Shown: positions 17,509 through 25,671 of the stretch, piece by piece | Layout: the number at the start of each line of letters is the position of its first letter | How positions within the stretch are numbered: position 1 is the first letter of the stretch | DNA from: CAWDJT01 sp963828705 | GTDB lineage: Bacteria > Desulfobacterota > Syntrophobacteria > Syntrophobacterales > Syntrophobacteraceae | DNA: 64,000 bases | NCBI GenBank assembly: GCA_963828705.1 | Contig: CAWHGA010000044.1 | Coordinates: 5,289-69,288 of the forward strand | Direction: 5' to 3' | Notes under the pieces: generated by a model | Database searches by the model: none | The model's input: the letters and a program-made list of their open reading frames with translations, nothing else | Told to the model about the DNA's origin: nothing | Made by a program: the position numbers and the translations under genes

Positions 17509-18354
17509 GTGAAGCAACCCATTCGAGCTGACCGTGCCCTGTTGGCCTTCAAAGGATGGCCGGATGCTGGTGAAATGGTCATGCACAGTGTGCAGGAACT
17601 CACCAGCATGCTATCGTGGACCACAGCGGCGTTATGGGACCTGGATGGGTTCTGGCAAGTGGACAGCATGCGGCCGCGGGTTGCTATCCGGCATGGGCAG
17701 ATTCAGCGTCTGGATTGGCCGAGCTACGAGTTCCTGGTGAGTGAGCCGGTCGACGGTCAACGCTTGCTGTTGGGAAGCGGGCCCGAACCCACCTGCAACT
17801 GGCGGCGCTTCGCCGAGATGGTGGTGGCCCAATTGCAGGACTGGCAGTGCCGGGAAGTTATCCTGCTCGGGAGCATCTACGATCAGATCTTTCACGACGA
17901 AGTGGTGATCTCCGCTGTGGTCCAGGATTCCAAGACCTTCAGCCGGGTGCGCGAACTTGGATGCCGGATGATTCAGTATCAGGGGCCGGGGGCTATTCAC
18001 GCCGCCATCATGGAAGCGGCCGCGAAAGCGGGCATTCCGATCATGAGCCTCTGGGCACATCTGCCCTTCTATCTCAAGGGGCCCAGCGAGCTGCTGATGA
18101 GCCATTTTCTTGGGACTTTGGGAAAATTGGTGGATCTGCCGCTCAACACCAGCCACCTGATCGAAGTCTGGGAACATCGTGTGGAGGAAATCGAGGCGCT
18201 CATCGACCAAGACCGGGAACTGCGTCAACTGCTGGAGCAGCTGCGAGACTGCGAAGCGGGAAGAAAAGCATCCGGATCAAACTGCAACAAAGTGGTGCGA
18301 CTGGATGAATTCGTAAGGAGACGCCAGGACTTGGACTTGGACGAACCGGCCTGA
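17509..18354 (+). CDS. PAC2 family protein (proteasome assembly chaperone 2-like)
   Basis: A protein of 281 residues. ALLAFKGWPDAGEMV near the N-terminus, the central REVILLGSIYDQIFHD region, and GIPIMSLWAHLPFYL fit the PAC2/YlbA-like ATP-grasp-associated family found in bacteria and archaea; its bacterial function is unknown. A coiled-coil-like C-terminal segment (EVWEHRVEEIEALIDQDRE) is usual in the family. The GTG at 17509 has AAGG 8 nt upstream; a GTG at 17500 is too close to that site. The next gene is convergent. Confidence 0.78.
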   Translation: MKQPIRADRALLAFKGWPDAGEMVMHSVQELTSMLSWTTAALWDLDGFWQVDSMRPRVAIRHGQIQRLDWPSYEFLVSEPVDGQRLLLGSGPEPTCNWRRFAEMVVAQLQDWQCREVILLGSIYDQIFHDEVVISAVVQDSKTFSRVRELGCRMIQYQGPGAIHAAIMEAAAKAGIPIMSLWAHLPFYLKGPSELLMSHFLGTLGKLVDLPLNTSHLIEVWEHRVEEIEALIDQDRELRQLLEQLRDCEAGRKASGSNCNKVVRLDEFVRRRQDLDLDEPA

Positions 18355-18376
18355 GTCACCTGCCGATCCTGCCTGC

Positions 18377-19193
18377 TTACCGGTCCCAGTACCAGCCCAC
18401 CGAGGCATATAGCCGATAGAAATGATGCAGGGGACCACGGCCCTTTCCTATGGGAAGCCCCTGCCGAATAGCCCCTGCCACGAATTCTTTTGCCTGCCCT
18501 ACCGCGTCTGCCACCATTAACCCTTTGGCCAGACCAGCCGCCACAGCAGCGGCAAAGGTGCATCCGGTGCCATGGGTGTGGTGAGTTGCCTGCCGTTGAC
18601 CGGGAAAATCCACGAAATCGCGGCCGTCGTAGAGAATGTCTGTGGGCTTATCCAGTAGATGGCCGCCTTTGATGACGACGGTGCGGGGGCCGCCGGCATG
18701 GATTCGGATCGCCGCTTCCTTCATCTGCTCGCGGGTGATGACTTCCAGACCGGTAAGTGCCGCCGCTTCCTGGAGGTTGGGTGTCACCACCCAGGCCAGC
18801 GGGAAGAGTTCTTGGACCAGGGCTTCAAGGGCGTCACCGTGAAGCAAACGTTCGCCACTGGTGGCCAGCATCACCGGGTCGAGCACCACCTTGGGCAACT
18901 GGAGGGTGACCAGATCGCGCGCCACCTGGCGAATGATGGCGGCGTTGGCGAGCATCCCGCATTTGACGGCATCCACCCCAATATCGGTGGCGACCGCATG
19001 GATTTGCGCCGACACCAGGGCCGGGTCGAGTTCCGCCACCGCCTGTATCCCGACCGTGTTCTGGGCGGTGATCGCCGTTATAGCGCTCATCCCGTAGACT
19101 CCAAGGGCGGCGAAAGGTCTTGAGATCAGCCTGAATCCCGGCCCCCCCGCCCGAATCGGACCCGGCAATGGTCAGCGCTCGCGGGATTTTCAT
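18377..19193 (-). CDS. thiD: Hydroxymethylpyrimidine (phosphomethylpyrimidine) kinase (frame-broken)
   Basis: ThiD phosphorylates HMP and HMP-P in thiamine synthesis. The true start is ATG 19193, whose ATGA overlaps the thiL stop: MKIPRALTIAGSDSGGGAGI is the family N-terminus. One extra base at about 19112, between LKTF and AALGVYG, breaks the frame; the rest runs open to 18377. Later motifs are VDAVKCGML, VLDPVM, TPNLQEAAAL and HTHGTGCTFAAAVAAGLAKG, the ATP-binding end. With the base removed the length is about 271 residues, normal for ThiD. It forms an operon with thiL. Confidence 0.88.
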
Positions 19194-20230
19194 GGTGGTG
19201 GCGCCTTCCGAAAATGGTCCCAGCCGGAGTGCCGGGGATGGGTCTTGACGGTGCCATCGGTCGAGGCCACGCTGATACCGGCGGCGGCCGGCTGAATGTG
19301 GCCGATCACTTCGGCAACAATACCCGTTCGAGCGGCCAGCAACGTCTGGATCTCGGCCACATTGGTGGGGGCAGTGGTGAACAGCAACTGGTAGTCTTCG
19401 CCGCCGGTCAGAGCCCAGTCTTCGGCGCGCACCCCGGCTGCCCGGGCCACTTCCCGGCAAGCAGAGCTCAGCGGGACCCGGGCCAGTTCCAGCGAGGCAC
19501 CCACCTGACTGGCTTCACAGATGTGCCCAAGGTCGCTCAAAAGCCCGTCGCTCACGTCCAACATGGCATGGACCCGTCCGCTGGCGGCCAAGAGTTGGCC
19601 TTCAAGCAAACGCGGCTGCGGGGTGAGGTGAGCAGCGAGCACTCTAGCCCGCACTTCGATCGGGACCTGCAGGTGGGGATGCTGGAGTAGTTCCAGCCCA
19701 GCCCTGGAATCCCCCAAGGTGCCGGTGACCAGAATGGCGTCGCCTACCTGAGCCCCATTGCGACGCAGGAAGCATTCCTTGTCGCATTCTCCCAAGAGAA
19801 ACAGGTCGATGACCATGGGACCGTCAATTTTGGCGAGGTTGCCACCCACAATGGCCACCCCGGCCGTCTGAGCCTGGTGGGTCAGGCCGCGGTAGAACTC
19901 ATCGACAAAATCCACGTCGAGATTGCGGGGCAGGGCCAGCGATACCAGCGCCCACTTGGGGCGGCCACCCATGGCGGCAATGTCGCTGACATTGATGGCC
20001 ATGACCTTGCTGCCCAACTGTTGCGGGCTGATAGTGTGGCGCAGGAAATGCACGTTTTCCACCTGGACGTCACAGGTAGCCAGCAGGTAGTGAGGCCCCG
20101 CAGTATCGAGCACCGCGACGTCGTCGCCAATCCCCACCACCACATCGCCGGCCGCAGACGGCAGGAGCCGGGCAATGCGGTCAATGAGACCAAATTCACC
20201 GAGGTCGCCAATGCGCATGGTTGCGTTCAT
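19190..20230 (-). CDS. thiL: Thiamine-monophosphate kinase
   Basis: ThiL phosphorylates thiamine monophosphate to thiamine diphosphate. GEFGLIDRIAR at the N-terminus, GIGDDVAVLD (ATP/Mg binding), HFLRHTISPQQLGSKVMAINVSDIAAMGG, and GGEDYQLLFTT are diagnostic of the PurM-like ThiL fold. The chosen ATG (20230) gives 346 residues; GTG 20260 and ATG 20218 remain possible. It overlaps thiD by ATGA. No TPP riboswitch is visible upstream, where the alarmone-hydrolase-like gene lies only 37 bp away. Confidence 0.9.
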   Translation of the reverse strand: MNATMRIGDLGEFGLIDRIARLLPSAAGDVVVGIGDDVAVLDTAGPHYLLATCDVQVENVHFLRHTISPQQLGSKVMAINVSDIAAMGGRPKWALVSLALPRNLDVDFVDEFYRGLTHQAQTAGVAIVGGNLAKIDGPMVIDLFLLGECDKECFLRRNGAQVGDAILVTGTLGDSRAGLELLQHPHLQVPIEVRARVLAAHLTPQPRLLEGQLLAASGRVHAMLDVSDGLLSDLGHICEASQVGASLELARVPLSSACREVARAAGVRAEDWALTGGEDYQLLFTTAPTNVAEIQTLLAARTGIVAEVIGHIQPAAAGISVASTDGTVKTHPRHSGWDHFRKAPPP

Positions 20231-20267
20231 AAGTTTCTGGTCCAGCCGTTTGTACTTCACCTTTGGA

Positions 20268-20897
20268 CTAAGCTGGAGCGTTATCGGATGGTGGAACTGC
20301 TGAGCCGTGCACCAGGCTTACCAGTTCCTCTACGACGGTTGTCAGTTCCCGCGTCAAATCCGGGAACTTCCCAAGAGTGGCAAATGTCGCAACAAGTTCT
20401 AAATAATACCATAATGTGCCGTTCTTGGCACCCTGGAACCGGTCCCAAAGTGCTTCACCGTGCTTAAGGTAGTCGCGTCGAATGGCTCGGGCATTGTGGA
20501 GTTTATCGGCGAGAGAGACGAGCAGAACATCATCGGCTGCGGTTGCCAGGTGTTCGATGTAACGCTGTTTCCGCTGCTTCCAAGGCGGTTTTGGGATTTC
20601 CGTGGTATCCGAGCAGGCTTCAACGAGAGAGCCTACCCGGTGGCCATAGAGCCTATGGATCTGCTGGAGGATACCTGTGCCTCCTTGATCCTCAGCGGCA
20701 TCATGAAGGAGAGCGGCTATCGCCACATCCTCATCCGCTCCATGTTCGAGAACCAGGGCAGTGACCGCCAGCAAATGAGCGATGTAGGGAATGTCGGTAC
20801 CCTTTCGAACCTGCTCCGCATGCAGGCTCGCCGCAAAACCTAAGGCTTCGCGAAACCTGGAGCTGAGCAGTGGTGGGCGCACTGGGGATTGATTCAT
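20268..20897 (-). CDS. HD-domain protein similar to small alarmone (p)ppGpp hydrolases
   Basis: The protein has about 209 residues and is hydrolase-only in layout: RKGTDIPYIAHLLAVT, ALLHDAAEDQGG (HDxxED) and LLVSLADKLHNARAI match the HD domain of RelA/SpoT and of MESH1-type single-domain hydrolases. There is no synthetase, TGS or ACT domain. The likely reaction is removal of pyrophosphate from (p)ppGpp; a role on other nucleotides cannot be excluded. ATG 20897 has GGGA 9 nt upstream. It precedes thiL on the same strand. Confidence 0.75.
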   Translation of the reverse strand: MNQSPVRPPLLSSRFREALGFAASLHAEQVRKGTDIPYIAHLLAVTALVLEHGADEDVAIAALLHDAAEDQGGTGILQQIHRLYGHRVGSLVEACSDTTEIPKPPWKQRKQRYIEHLATAADDVLLVSLADKLHNARAIRRDYLKHGEALWDRFQGAKNGTLWYYLELVATFATLGKFPDLTRELTTVVEELVSLVHGSAVPPSDNAPA

Positions 20898-21228
20898 CAG
20901 GTTTTGTCCCATTTGATACCAAATTACCTTTCTAAACAGCGTGGTGTGATCGACCGTGCGATCCGGACGCATGTGGGCATGGGTGGCTCGGTTCATGGCT
21001 TTGGAGGGCTCCGCAAGAACACTCGCAATATAGCCAAATCAACAGCGATTATCACGAGGATATTGCACTTGATCCAGGCAGGAATCAGGTCCATAAATTC
21101 ACCGCATCTTTTCTCTTGGCGGGCCTGGGTGGCTGCGTTACATTGCACCAGGGACGCTTTGACTGGTGGGCTGGATCTGGCTAATGCCAGGCCTTATGGT
21201 TATTACTGCGGATAGACTGGTAGATTCA

Positions 21229-21783
21229 ATGGAAGAAAAGATCAGGACCCTTGCAACCCTTGCTGCCAATCATTTTAATGCGCACCTGGATGCCGTAGTG
21301 CTCCGGACAGGTAAGCATACGGAACGCCTGCGCATCGACCATCCGGAAGCGGCTGCCGTTCTTGCTTTTGTCGATCAGGACCATATCGTGATGGTGCGCC
21401 AGTGGCGATACGCTATAGCTCGGGAAACTCTTGAGATTCCAGCCGGCAAGGTGGACCCCGGGGAAAGCCTGGAAACCTGTGCCGTTCGTGAACTCCGTGA
21501 AGAAACGGGCTATCTGAGCACCCGGCTCTGTTCGCTCTTTCGTTACTATCCAGCCATCGGATATTCCAATGAAATCATTGAGATATTTGCCGCATCAGGG
21601 TTATGCAATAGACAGCAGGAGTTGGACGAAGATGAAATCTCCAGGGTCGAGGTGGTTCGTTTCGATGAGGTGCAGAATTTGATTTACCGAGGTATCATCC
21701 AGGACGGCAAGACGGTGATCGGAGTTTCGCTGTTTCACAGCAAGTGGGAACGCGGAGAGATACCTGTAGATTTCCTTGCTTGA
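21229..21783 (+). CDS. NUDIX hydrolase, ADP-ribose pyrophosphatase type
   Basis: The 184-residue protein has the full NUDIX box GKVDPGESLETCAVRELREETGYL, with the metal-binding REL..EE core. The preceding ETLEIPAGKVDPGE is typical of ADP-ribose/sugar-nucleotide pyrophosphatases of the NudF branch. The exact substrate is unknown. The start is not well marked: ATG 21229 (MEEKIRTLATL) is preferred over 21166 because the extra N-terminus is not family-like. It is followed 41 bp later by the Gre-like gene. Confidence 0.85.
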   Translation: MEEKIRTLATLAANHFNAHLDAVVLRTGKHTERLRIDHPEAAAVLAFVDQDHIVMVRQWRYAIARETLEIPAGKVDPGESLETCAVRELREETGYLSTRLCSLFRYYPAIGYSNEIIEIFAASGLCNRQQELDEDEISRVEVVRFDEVQNLIYRGIIQDGKTVIGVSLFHSKWERGEIPVDFLA

Positions 21784-21824
21784 GTGGCGGTGACCAGCAC
21801 TATCAGCAAGGGTTCGACAGCAGA

Positions 21825-22304
21825 ATGCCGATGATGGAAATGATCCCCATCACCCGCAATGGTTACCGCACCTTGGCGCGAGAACTTCTGCACCTGCGGC
21901 GCATTATTCGCCCGCAGGTGTTGGAGGAGTTGCAGGAAGCGCGGCTGTTCGGAGTCAAGTCGGACAACCACCAGTATTTGTTGGCTCGTGAGAAGTTCTC
22001 GGTGGTGCAGCGAAAGATCGTCGATTTGGAGGACAAGCTGCATCGCTGTGAAGTGGTGGTGGGACGGAAGTTCTACTGCAAGCAGGTGGCATTTGGCACG
22101 GTGACGGTCATTGAAAACCTGGACACAGGGGAACAGAAACTATACCAGCTGGTTGGTCCCTACGAGTCCGATATTAAGCGAGGCAAACTGGCTATCGATT
22201 CGCCCGTTGGCCGGCGACTCATGGATTGTTACGAAGGTGATGAAGTGACCGTGTTTACCCCGGCGGGCAGGCGAGTGTACCGTATCCTTTCCATTCAGGG
22301 TTAA
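21825..22304 (+). CDS. GreA/GreB-family transcription factor with altered catalytic tip
   Basis: A protein of about 159 residues with an N-terminal coiled coil (ITRNGYRTLARELLHLRR...AREKFSVVQRKIVDLEDKL) and a C-terminal FKBP-like domain (VAFGTVTVIENLDTGEQKLYQLVG, SPVGRRLMDCYEGDEV). In GreA the hairpin tip GDLKEN supplies Asp and Glu that hold the Mg for RNA cleavage. Here the matching tip is GVKSDN (about residues 43-48), so the Asp is Val and the Glu is Asp. It may lack cleavage activity and act as a competitor in the polymerase channel. Start choice among ATGs 21825-21837 is uncertain. Confidence 0.85.
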   Translation: MPMMEMIPITRNGYRTLARELLHLRRIIRPQVLEELQEARLFGVKSDNHQYLLAREKFSVVQRKIVDLEDKLHRCEVVVGRKFYCKQVAFGTVTVIENLDTGEQKLYQLVGPYESDIKRGKLAIDSPVGRRLMDCYEGDEVTVFTPAGRRVYRILSIQG

Positions 22305-22410
22305 TGTCCTGCCAGTCTGTCGGCCCTGTCCACCGCAGCCAGGTTGCACTTTGAACTTGACTTTCCGCCTGCGTTTGAATATCAGAAGGGGTGTCCATAG
22401 CGGTGACTGA

Positions 22411-22486
22411 GCGGGCATAGCTCAGTTGGTAGAGTACAAGCTTCCCAAGCTTGGTGTCGTGGGTTCGAATCCCATTGCCCGCTCCA
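22411..22486 (+). tRNA. tRNA-Gly (anticodon CCC)
   Basis: The cloverleaf folds fully: acceptor GCGGGCA/TGCCCGC, D arm GCTC/GAGT, anticodon stem CAAGC/GCTTG with loop TTCCCAA (anticodon CCC), T arm GTGGG/CCCAT with TTCGAAT. An encoded CCA follows the discriminator T. Length is 76 nt. Confidence 0.96.
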
Positions 22487-22503
22487 GCTCTCTAAGAGCA
22501 TAT

Positions 22504-22538
22504 CCCTCTCAGGCGTGAATCCGGAGGGTTTCCCTTTT
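22504..22538 (+). terminator. Weak terminator-like hairpin after the tRNA
   Basis: CCCTC pairs with GAGGG across a 15-nt loop and is followed by TTTCCCTTTTT. The short stem makes this tentative, but its position just past the tRNA fits. Confidence 0.35.
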
Positions 22539-22657
22539 TGAGGTGGCGTCGCACAGCTTAAGGCTGTGCCGATCGGCCTACTTCGATTAGTGGATGACAA
22601 GGTTGTAGTGGTGTATTTGCAAAAGAGTCATCTCCAGTAGCCTTTTGTAATTCTGCT

Positions 22658-22706
22658 TATAATCTGGTCTGCTAAGAGAAGTGGGCACTAAAGCCCGCTT
22701 TTTTTT
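22658..22706 (+). promoter_or_regulatory. TATAAT box followed at once by an intrinsic-terminator hairpin (rimP leader attenuator candidate)
   Basis: A perfect -10 hexamer TATAAT (22658-22663; no good -35) is followed by AGTGGGC (22680-22686), a six-base loop, GCCCGCT (22693-22699) and eight T. A transcript starting near 22670 would meet the terminator after about 30 nt, about 215 bp before rimP. A similar hairpin just before rimP is known in other proteobacteria (the rimP leader of gamma-proteobacteria). Alternatively it simply ends upstream transcription. Confidence 0.6.
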
Positions 22707-22920
22707 GTCCTCAGCCGGACAACTTGGGATGGGCAGCGAACATAAGTTCCAGAACCGTAATGCATCTTGCCTTCGGGTGGTGGCTCCTCACTGGTGGGGA
22801 AACTATTGAGTAGCGATTGATTGGGGCGGTGCTTCCAACAGATGATTTCGAAGCCTTTGGGGGTTGGGCCTCCACGAGAAGAGCTTCAAGTGTCGATGAG
22901 ATGGCGGACGGGTCTTGGCC

Positions 22921-23406
22921 ATGGAAACTGAAGACAAGCAGAAACAGGTCATCGAGGCAGTTTGGACGCTGTTGGAGCCGGTTGTGGAAACGGAAGGATT
23001 TGAGCTGGTTGAGGTGGAATACCGCCGGGAATCACCGGGATGGGTTCTGCGCCTGTTCATCGACCAACCGGATGGAGTGAGGGTGGACCACTGCGCTCGA
23101 ATGAGCCGACTCATCGGTGACTTGCTGGATGTTCAGGATGTCATCCGGAATTCCTACCATCTGGAGGTGTCTTCACCAGGCTTGAACCGGCCTCTGAGAA
23201 AGGCGCAGCACTACCAGCAGCAATTGGGTCGGGTGATCGAGTTGCGTACCTTGACCCCGCTGGGCAATAGACGCAATTTTCGTGGAATCCTGCAAAGCGT
23301 TGGAGAGGATAGCATTTGTCTCAGTTGCGAGGACCGGCTTTACGAAGTTGCCATGGCCAATGTGGAGCGGGCTCACTTGCGTTATTTCGATTCGCCGGTC
23401 GAATAG
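22921..23406 (+). CDS. rimP: Ribosome maturation factor RimP
   Basis: RimP assists late maturation of the 30S subunit. The 161-residue protein has GFELVEVEYRRESPGWVLRLFID, the N-terminal domain core, then LEVSSPGLNRPLRKAQHY, the family signature, and a C-terminal SH3-like part (RNFRGILQSVGEDSICL). ATG 22921 follows a GACGGG site; an in-frame TTG at 22915 is an alternative. It is the first protein gene of the nusA-infB operon. Confidence 0.92.
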   Translation: METEDKQKQVIEAVWTLLEPVVETEGFELVEVEYRRESPGWVLRLFIDQPDGVRVDHCARMSRLIGDLLDVQDVIRNSYHLEVSSPGLNRPLRKAQHYQQQLGRVIELRTLTPLGNRRNFRGILQSVGEDSICLSCEDRLYEVAMANVERAHLRYFDSPVE

Positions 23407-23744
23407 CCAATTCCCAACCGGAAACCGCGGTTTGTGATGGACGGGGTTTATCCAGCAGACAAACCATTGCGATCTGTGGATGGTAGCCGGCTGGCACAAG
23501 CGTATCCTATTAAGATCCGGGATGGAGAACCGGCCTCTCTCCGGATGGAAACTGGAAGCCGGGTCGTCTGACGAGCACCTCCAGATGGGCTGGCTGCAGT
23601 GAGGTTAGGGTGCATGTGGTCGGGTGGTTGTCTCGCATTTGGTGAACGGTTTCCAGGGCACATGTTTTTCGGCTGGATTCGTGACCTGTCTAGCAGGTAA
23701 CACGGACTCATACCAAAGTGGGTCGTTGAGGAGAAAATAGCATC
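23407..23744. other. Long rimP-nusA spacer
   Basis: The 338-bp gap is wide for this operon. A 44-codon frame begins near 23437 (MDGVYPADKPLRSVDG) but has no recognised family or clear ribosome site. No terminator is seen. Confidence 0.35.
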
Positions 23745-25031
23745 ATGATCAGTGAGTTGAAACGGCTGATCGAGCAAGTGAGTCGTGAAAAGGGCATTGA
23801 CCGCCAGACGTTGATTGCCACGCTGGAAGAGGCGATCAAGTCTGCCATCAAGAAGAAATATGGCAGCAAGGTGGATCTCGATGTGAGCTTCAATGAGGAA
23901 TTCGGCGAGCTTGAAGCCTTCCAGTTCAAGGAGGTGGTGACCAAGGTTACCGACCCTGACAAGGAAGTCATCTTCGATGAGGCGCGCAAGATTGATGCTG
24001 AATGTCAGATCGGGGATGAACTGGGTATCCGCATGGACACCGACCTGTTCGGGCGCATTGCCGCACAGTCGGCCAAACAGGTGATCATCCAAAAGATGAA
24101 GGATGCTGAGCGGGAAGTGGTCTACGAGGAGTTCAGACACCGCAAGGGCGAAATCATCCATGGTGTGGTCCAGCGCGTCGACAAGAATGGTATCGTTGTC
24201 AACCTGGGACGAGCCGAGGCGCTGCTGGCCCCGCGTGAACAGATCCCGCGCGAAATCTTTCGCCAGGGGGACCGCATTCGGGGCTACGTGCTGGATGTCA
24301 AGAAGATCGCCAAGGGTCCGCAGGTCCTGCTCAGCCGCACCCATCCACATTTCGTCATGCAGCTTTTCAAGTTGGAAGTGCCGGAGATTGCCGAAGGGAC
24401 GGTGGAAATCCTCAATGCTGTGCGGGAACCGGGATCAAGAGCCAAAATCGCGGTCGTCTCCAAGCAATCGGATGTGGATCCGGTGGGCGCCTGCGTGGGA
24501 GTCAAGGGGGCGCGGGTACAGGCTGTGGTTCAGGAACTGCGCGGCGAGAAGATCGACATCATCCCTTGGAATATGGATCCAGCCAAGTTTGTCGTGAATG
24601 CTCTGGCTCCTGCCGTGATTTCCAAGGTGGTGATTGATCAGGCCAATCGCAGTATGGAAGTCATTGTGCCGGATGATCAGCTATCCCTGGCCATTGGCAA
24701 ACGAGGGCAGAACGTGCGCCTGGCTTCCAAACTGACCAACTGGCGCATCGACGTCACCGGCGAGAGCCGTTATGAACGACTGCGGCAGGCCGGTTATCAA
24801 TCGCTGCTCCGCATTTCCGCCGGTTTGACCGAAGATCTGGCGGATAGGCTTTACGATGCCGGGATCAACTCCCTTGAGGAATTCATCGCTGCCAGTGTCG
24901 AGGAGTTGATGGAAGTCACCCATTTGCAGGAATCAGTCCTGGTGGTGATGCAGCAAGAGGCCCAGCAACTGTTGGAGACCGAGGAAACAGAAGAGACTGA
25001 GGAAGCAGAAGAGGCCGTGGAAGCCTCATGA
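23745..25031 (+). CDS. nusA: Transcription termination/antitermination factor NusA
   Basis: NusA binds RNA polymerase and nascent RNA and modulates pausing, termination and antitermination. Domains in order: N-terminal polymerase-binding domain (1 to about 125), S1 domain (about 130-200, RKGEIIHGVVQRV), KH1 and KH2 (DVDPVGACVGVKGARVQAVV; LAIGKRGQNVRLASKL), then a helix-hairpin-helix end and a Glu-rich tail. GGAG precedes ATG 23745. The stop at 25029-25031 may be premature: the next frame continues an acidic D/E/A/P tail to a stop at 25126-25128, implying one extra base near 25027. Confidence 0.95.
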   Translation: MISELKRLIEQVSREKGIDRQTLIATLEEAIKSAIKKKYGSKVDLDVSFNEEFGELEAFQFKEVVTKVTDPDKEVIFDEARKIDAECQIGDELGIRMDTDLFGRIAAQSAKQVIIQKMKDAEREVVYEEFRHRKGEIIHGVVQRVDKNGIVVNLGRAEALLAPREQIPREIFRQGDRIRGYVLDVKKIAKGPQVLLSRTHPHFVMQLFKLEVPEIAEGTVEILNAVREPGSRAKIAVVSKQSDVDPVGACVGVKGARVQAVVQELRGEKIDIIPWNMDPAKFVVNALAPAVISKVVIDQANRSMEVIVPDDQLSLAIGKRGQNVRLASKLTNWRIDVTGESRYERLRQAGYQSLLRISAGLTEDLADRLYDAGINSLEEFIAASVEELMEVTHLQESVLVVMQQEAQQLLETEETEETEEAEEAVEAS

Positions 25032-25144
25032 GGATGCTGAGCCTGAAGGCGACGCCGAACCTGAGGCCGATGCCGCGTCTGCTGAACCTGCTGAAGAAGA
25101 ACCAAGTGACGCAGCGTTGCAGGAATAGCTGGAAAGTTGATCAT

Positions 25145-25450
25145 GTGAACGTGGGAAAGCAAATGGCCGGTCATGTTGCTATTCGGACTTGCGTAGTCTG
25201 CCGGAGCCGACAAGCGAAAACAGCGTTGTTGCGCCTGGTCCTGCGAGGGGACATAGTCGTAGAAGACACCGTTCAGGTGTTGCCCGGACGGGGCGCCTAT
25301 GTTTGCCAACGGCTCGATTGTTTGTCTCAGTTGCGTTGTGACAAACGCCTGCATAGGGCGTTCCGTGGAAAAGCCAGACAATTGGCGCCGGGTATAGGTT
25401 TGAGGCTGCATTTGACTGACCCGCAGAGGAAAGGCCCCTTTGGCGGATGA
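25145..25450 (+). CDS. ylxR: YlxR/DUF448 family RNA-binding protein
   Basis: RTCVVCRSRQAKTALLRLV and LPGRGAYVCQRLDCL are the signature of the YlxR family, small RNA/nucleic-acid-binding proteins encoded between nusA and infB in most bacteria. GTG 25145 has GGAAAG 8 nt upstream and gives 101 residues; ATG 25163 is an alternative. The frame is open back to 25028, but that stretch codes the acidic NusA tail in another frame. Confidence 0.85.
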   Translation: MNVGKQMAGHVAIRTCVVCRSRQAKTALLRLVLRGDIVVEDTVQVLPGRGAYVCQRLDCLSQLRCDKRLHRAFRGKARQLAPGIGLRLHLTDPQRKGPFGG

Positions 25451-25659
25451 TGGATTCGTGTATTCACAGTATCGTCGAAATGCGGTGGGCGGTGGAGGTC
25501 ATGACAGGTGATCTGCCTCAGTCTCAGAAAGACATATGGAGCTCGCTGGTGCGAGGCGCCAGAACGATCGATGTCGGAACGCCGACCGGAATTGCCGGGA
25601 GATCTTTGGGAATTGACGAATCTCTGAGGCAGGGCCTGCAAGCAAGAGTAATCAAATAG
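25447..25659 (+). CDS. Small hypothetical protein between ylxR and infB
   Basis: A 70-codon frame whose ATG overlaps the ylxR stop. It occupies the place where many genomes carry the L7Ae-like ylxQ, but no L7Ae motif is visible. I do not recognise it and it may not be a gene. Confidence 0.25.
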   Translation: MMDSCIHSIVEMRWAVEVMTGDLPQSQKDIWSSLVRGARTIDVGTPTGIAGRSLGIDESLRQGLQARVIK

Positions 25660-25671
25660 GGGGGAAGTTTC

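Noticed and set aside
20231..21165. TPP riboswitch for thiL-thiD
   Set aside because: No CUGAGA or other conserved TPP-aptamer block is seen upstream of thiL or of the gene before it.
22382..22600. 72-codon minus-strand frame with GQWDSNPRHQAWEACTLPTELCPL
   Set aside because: It is the antisense reading of the tRNA-Gly gene, a well-known spurious peptide.
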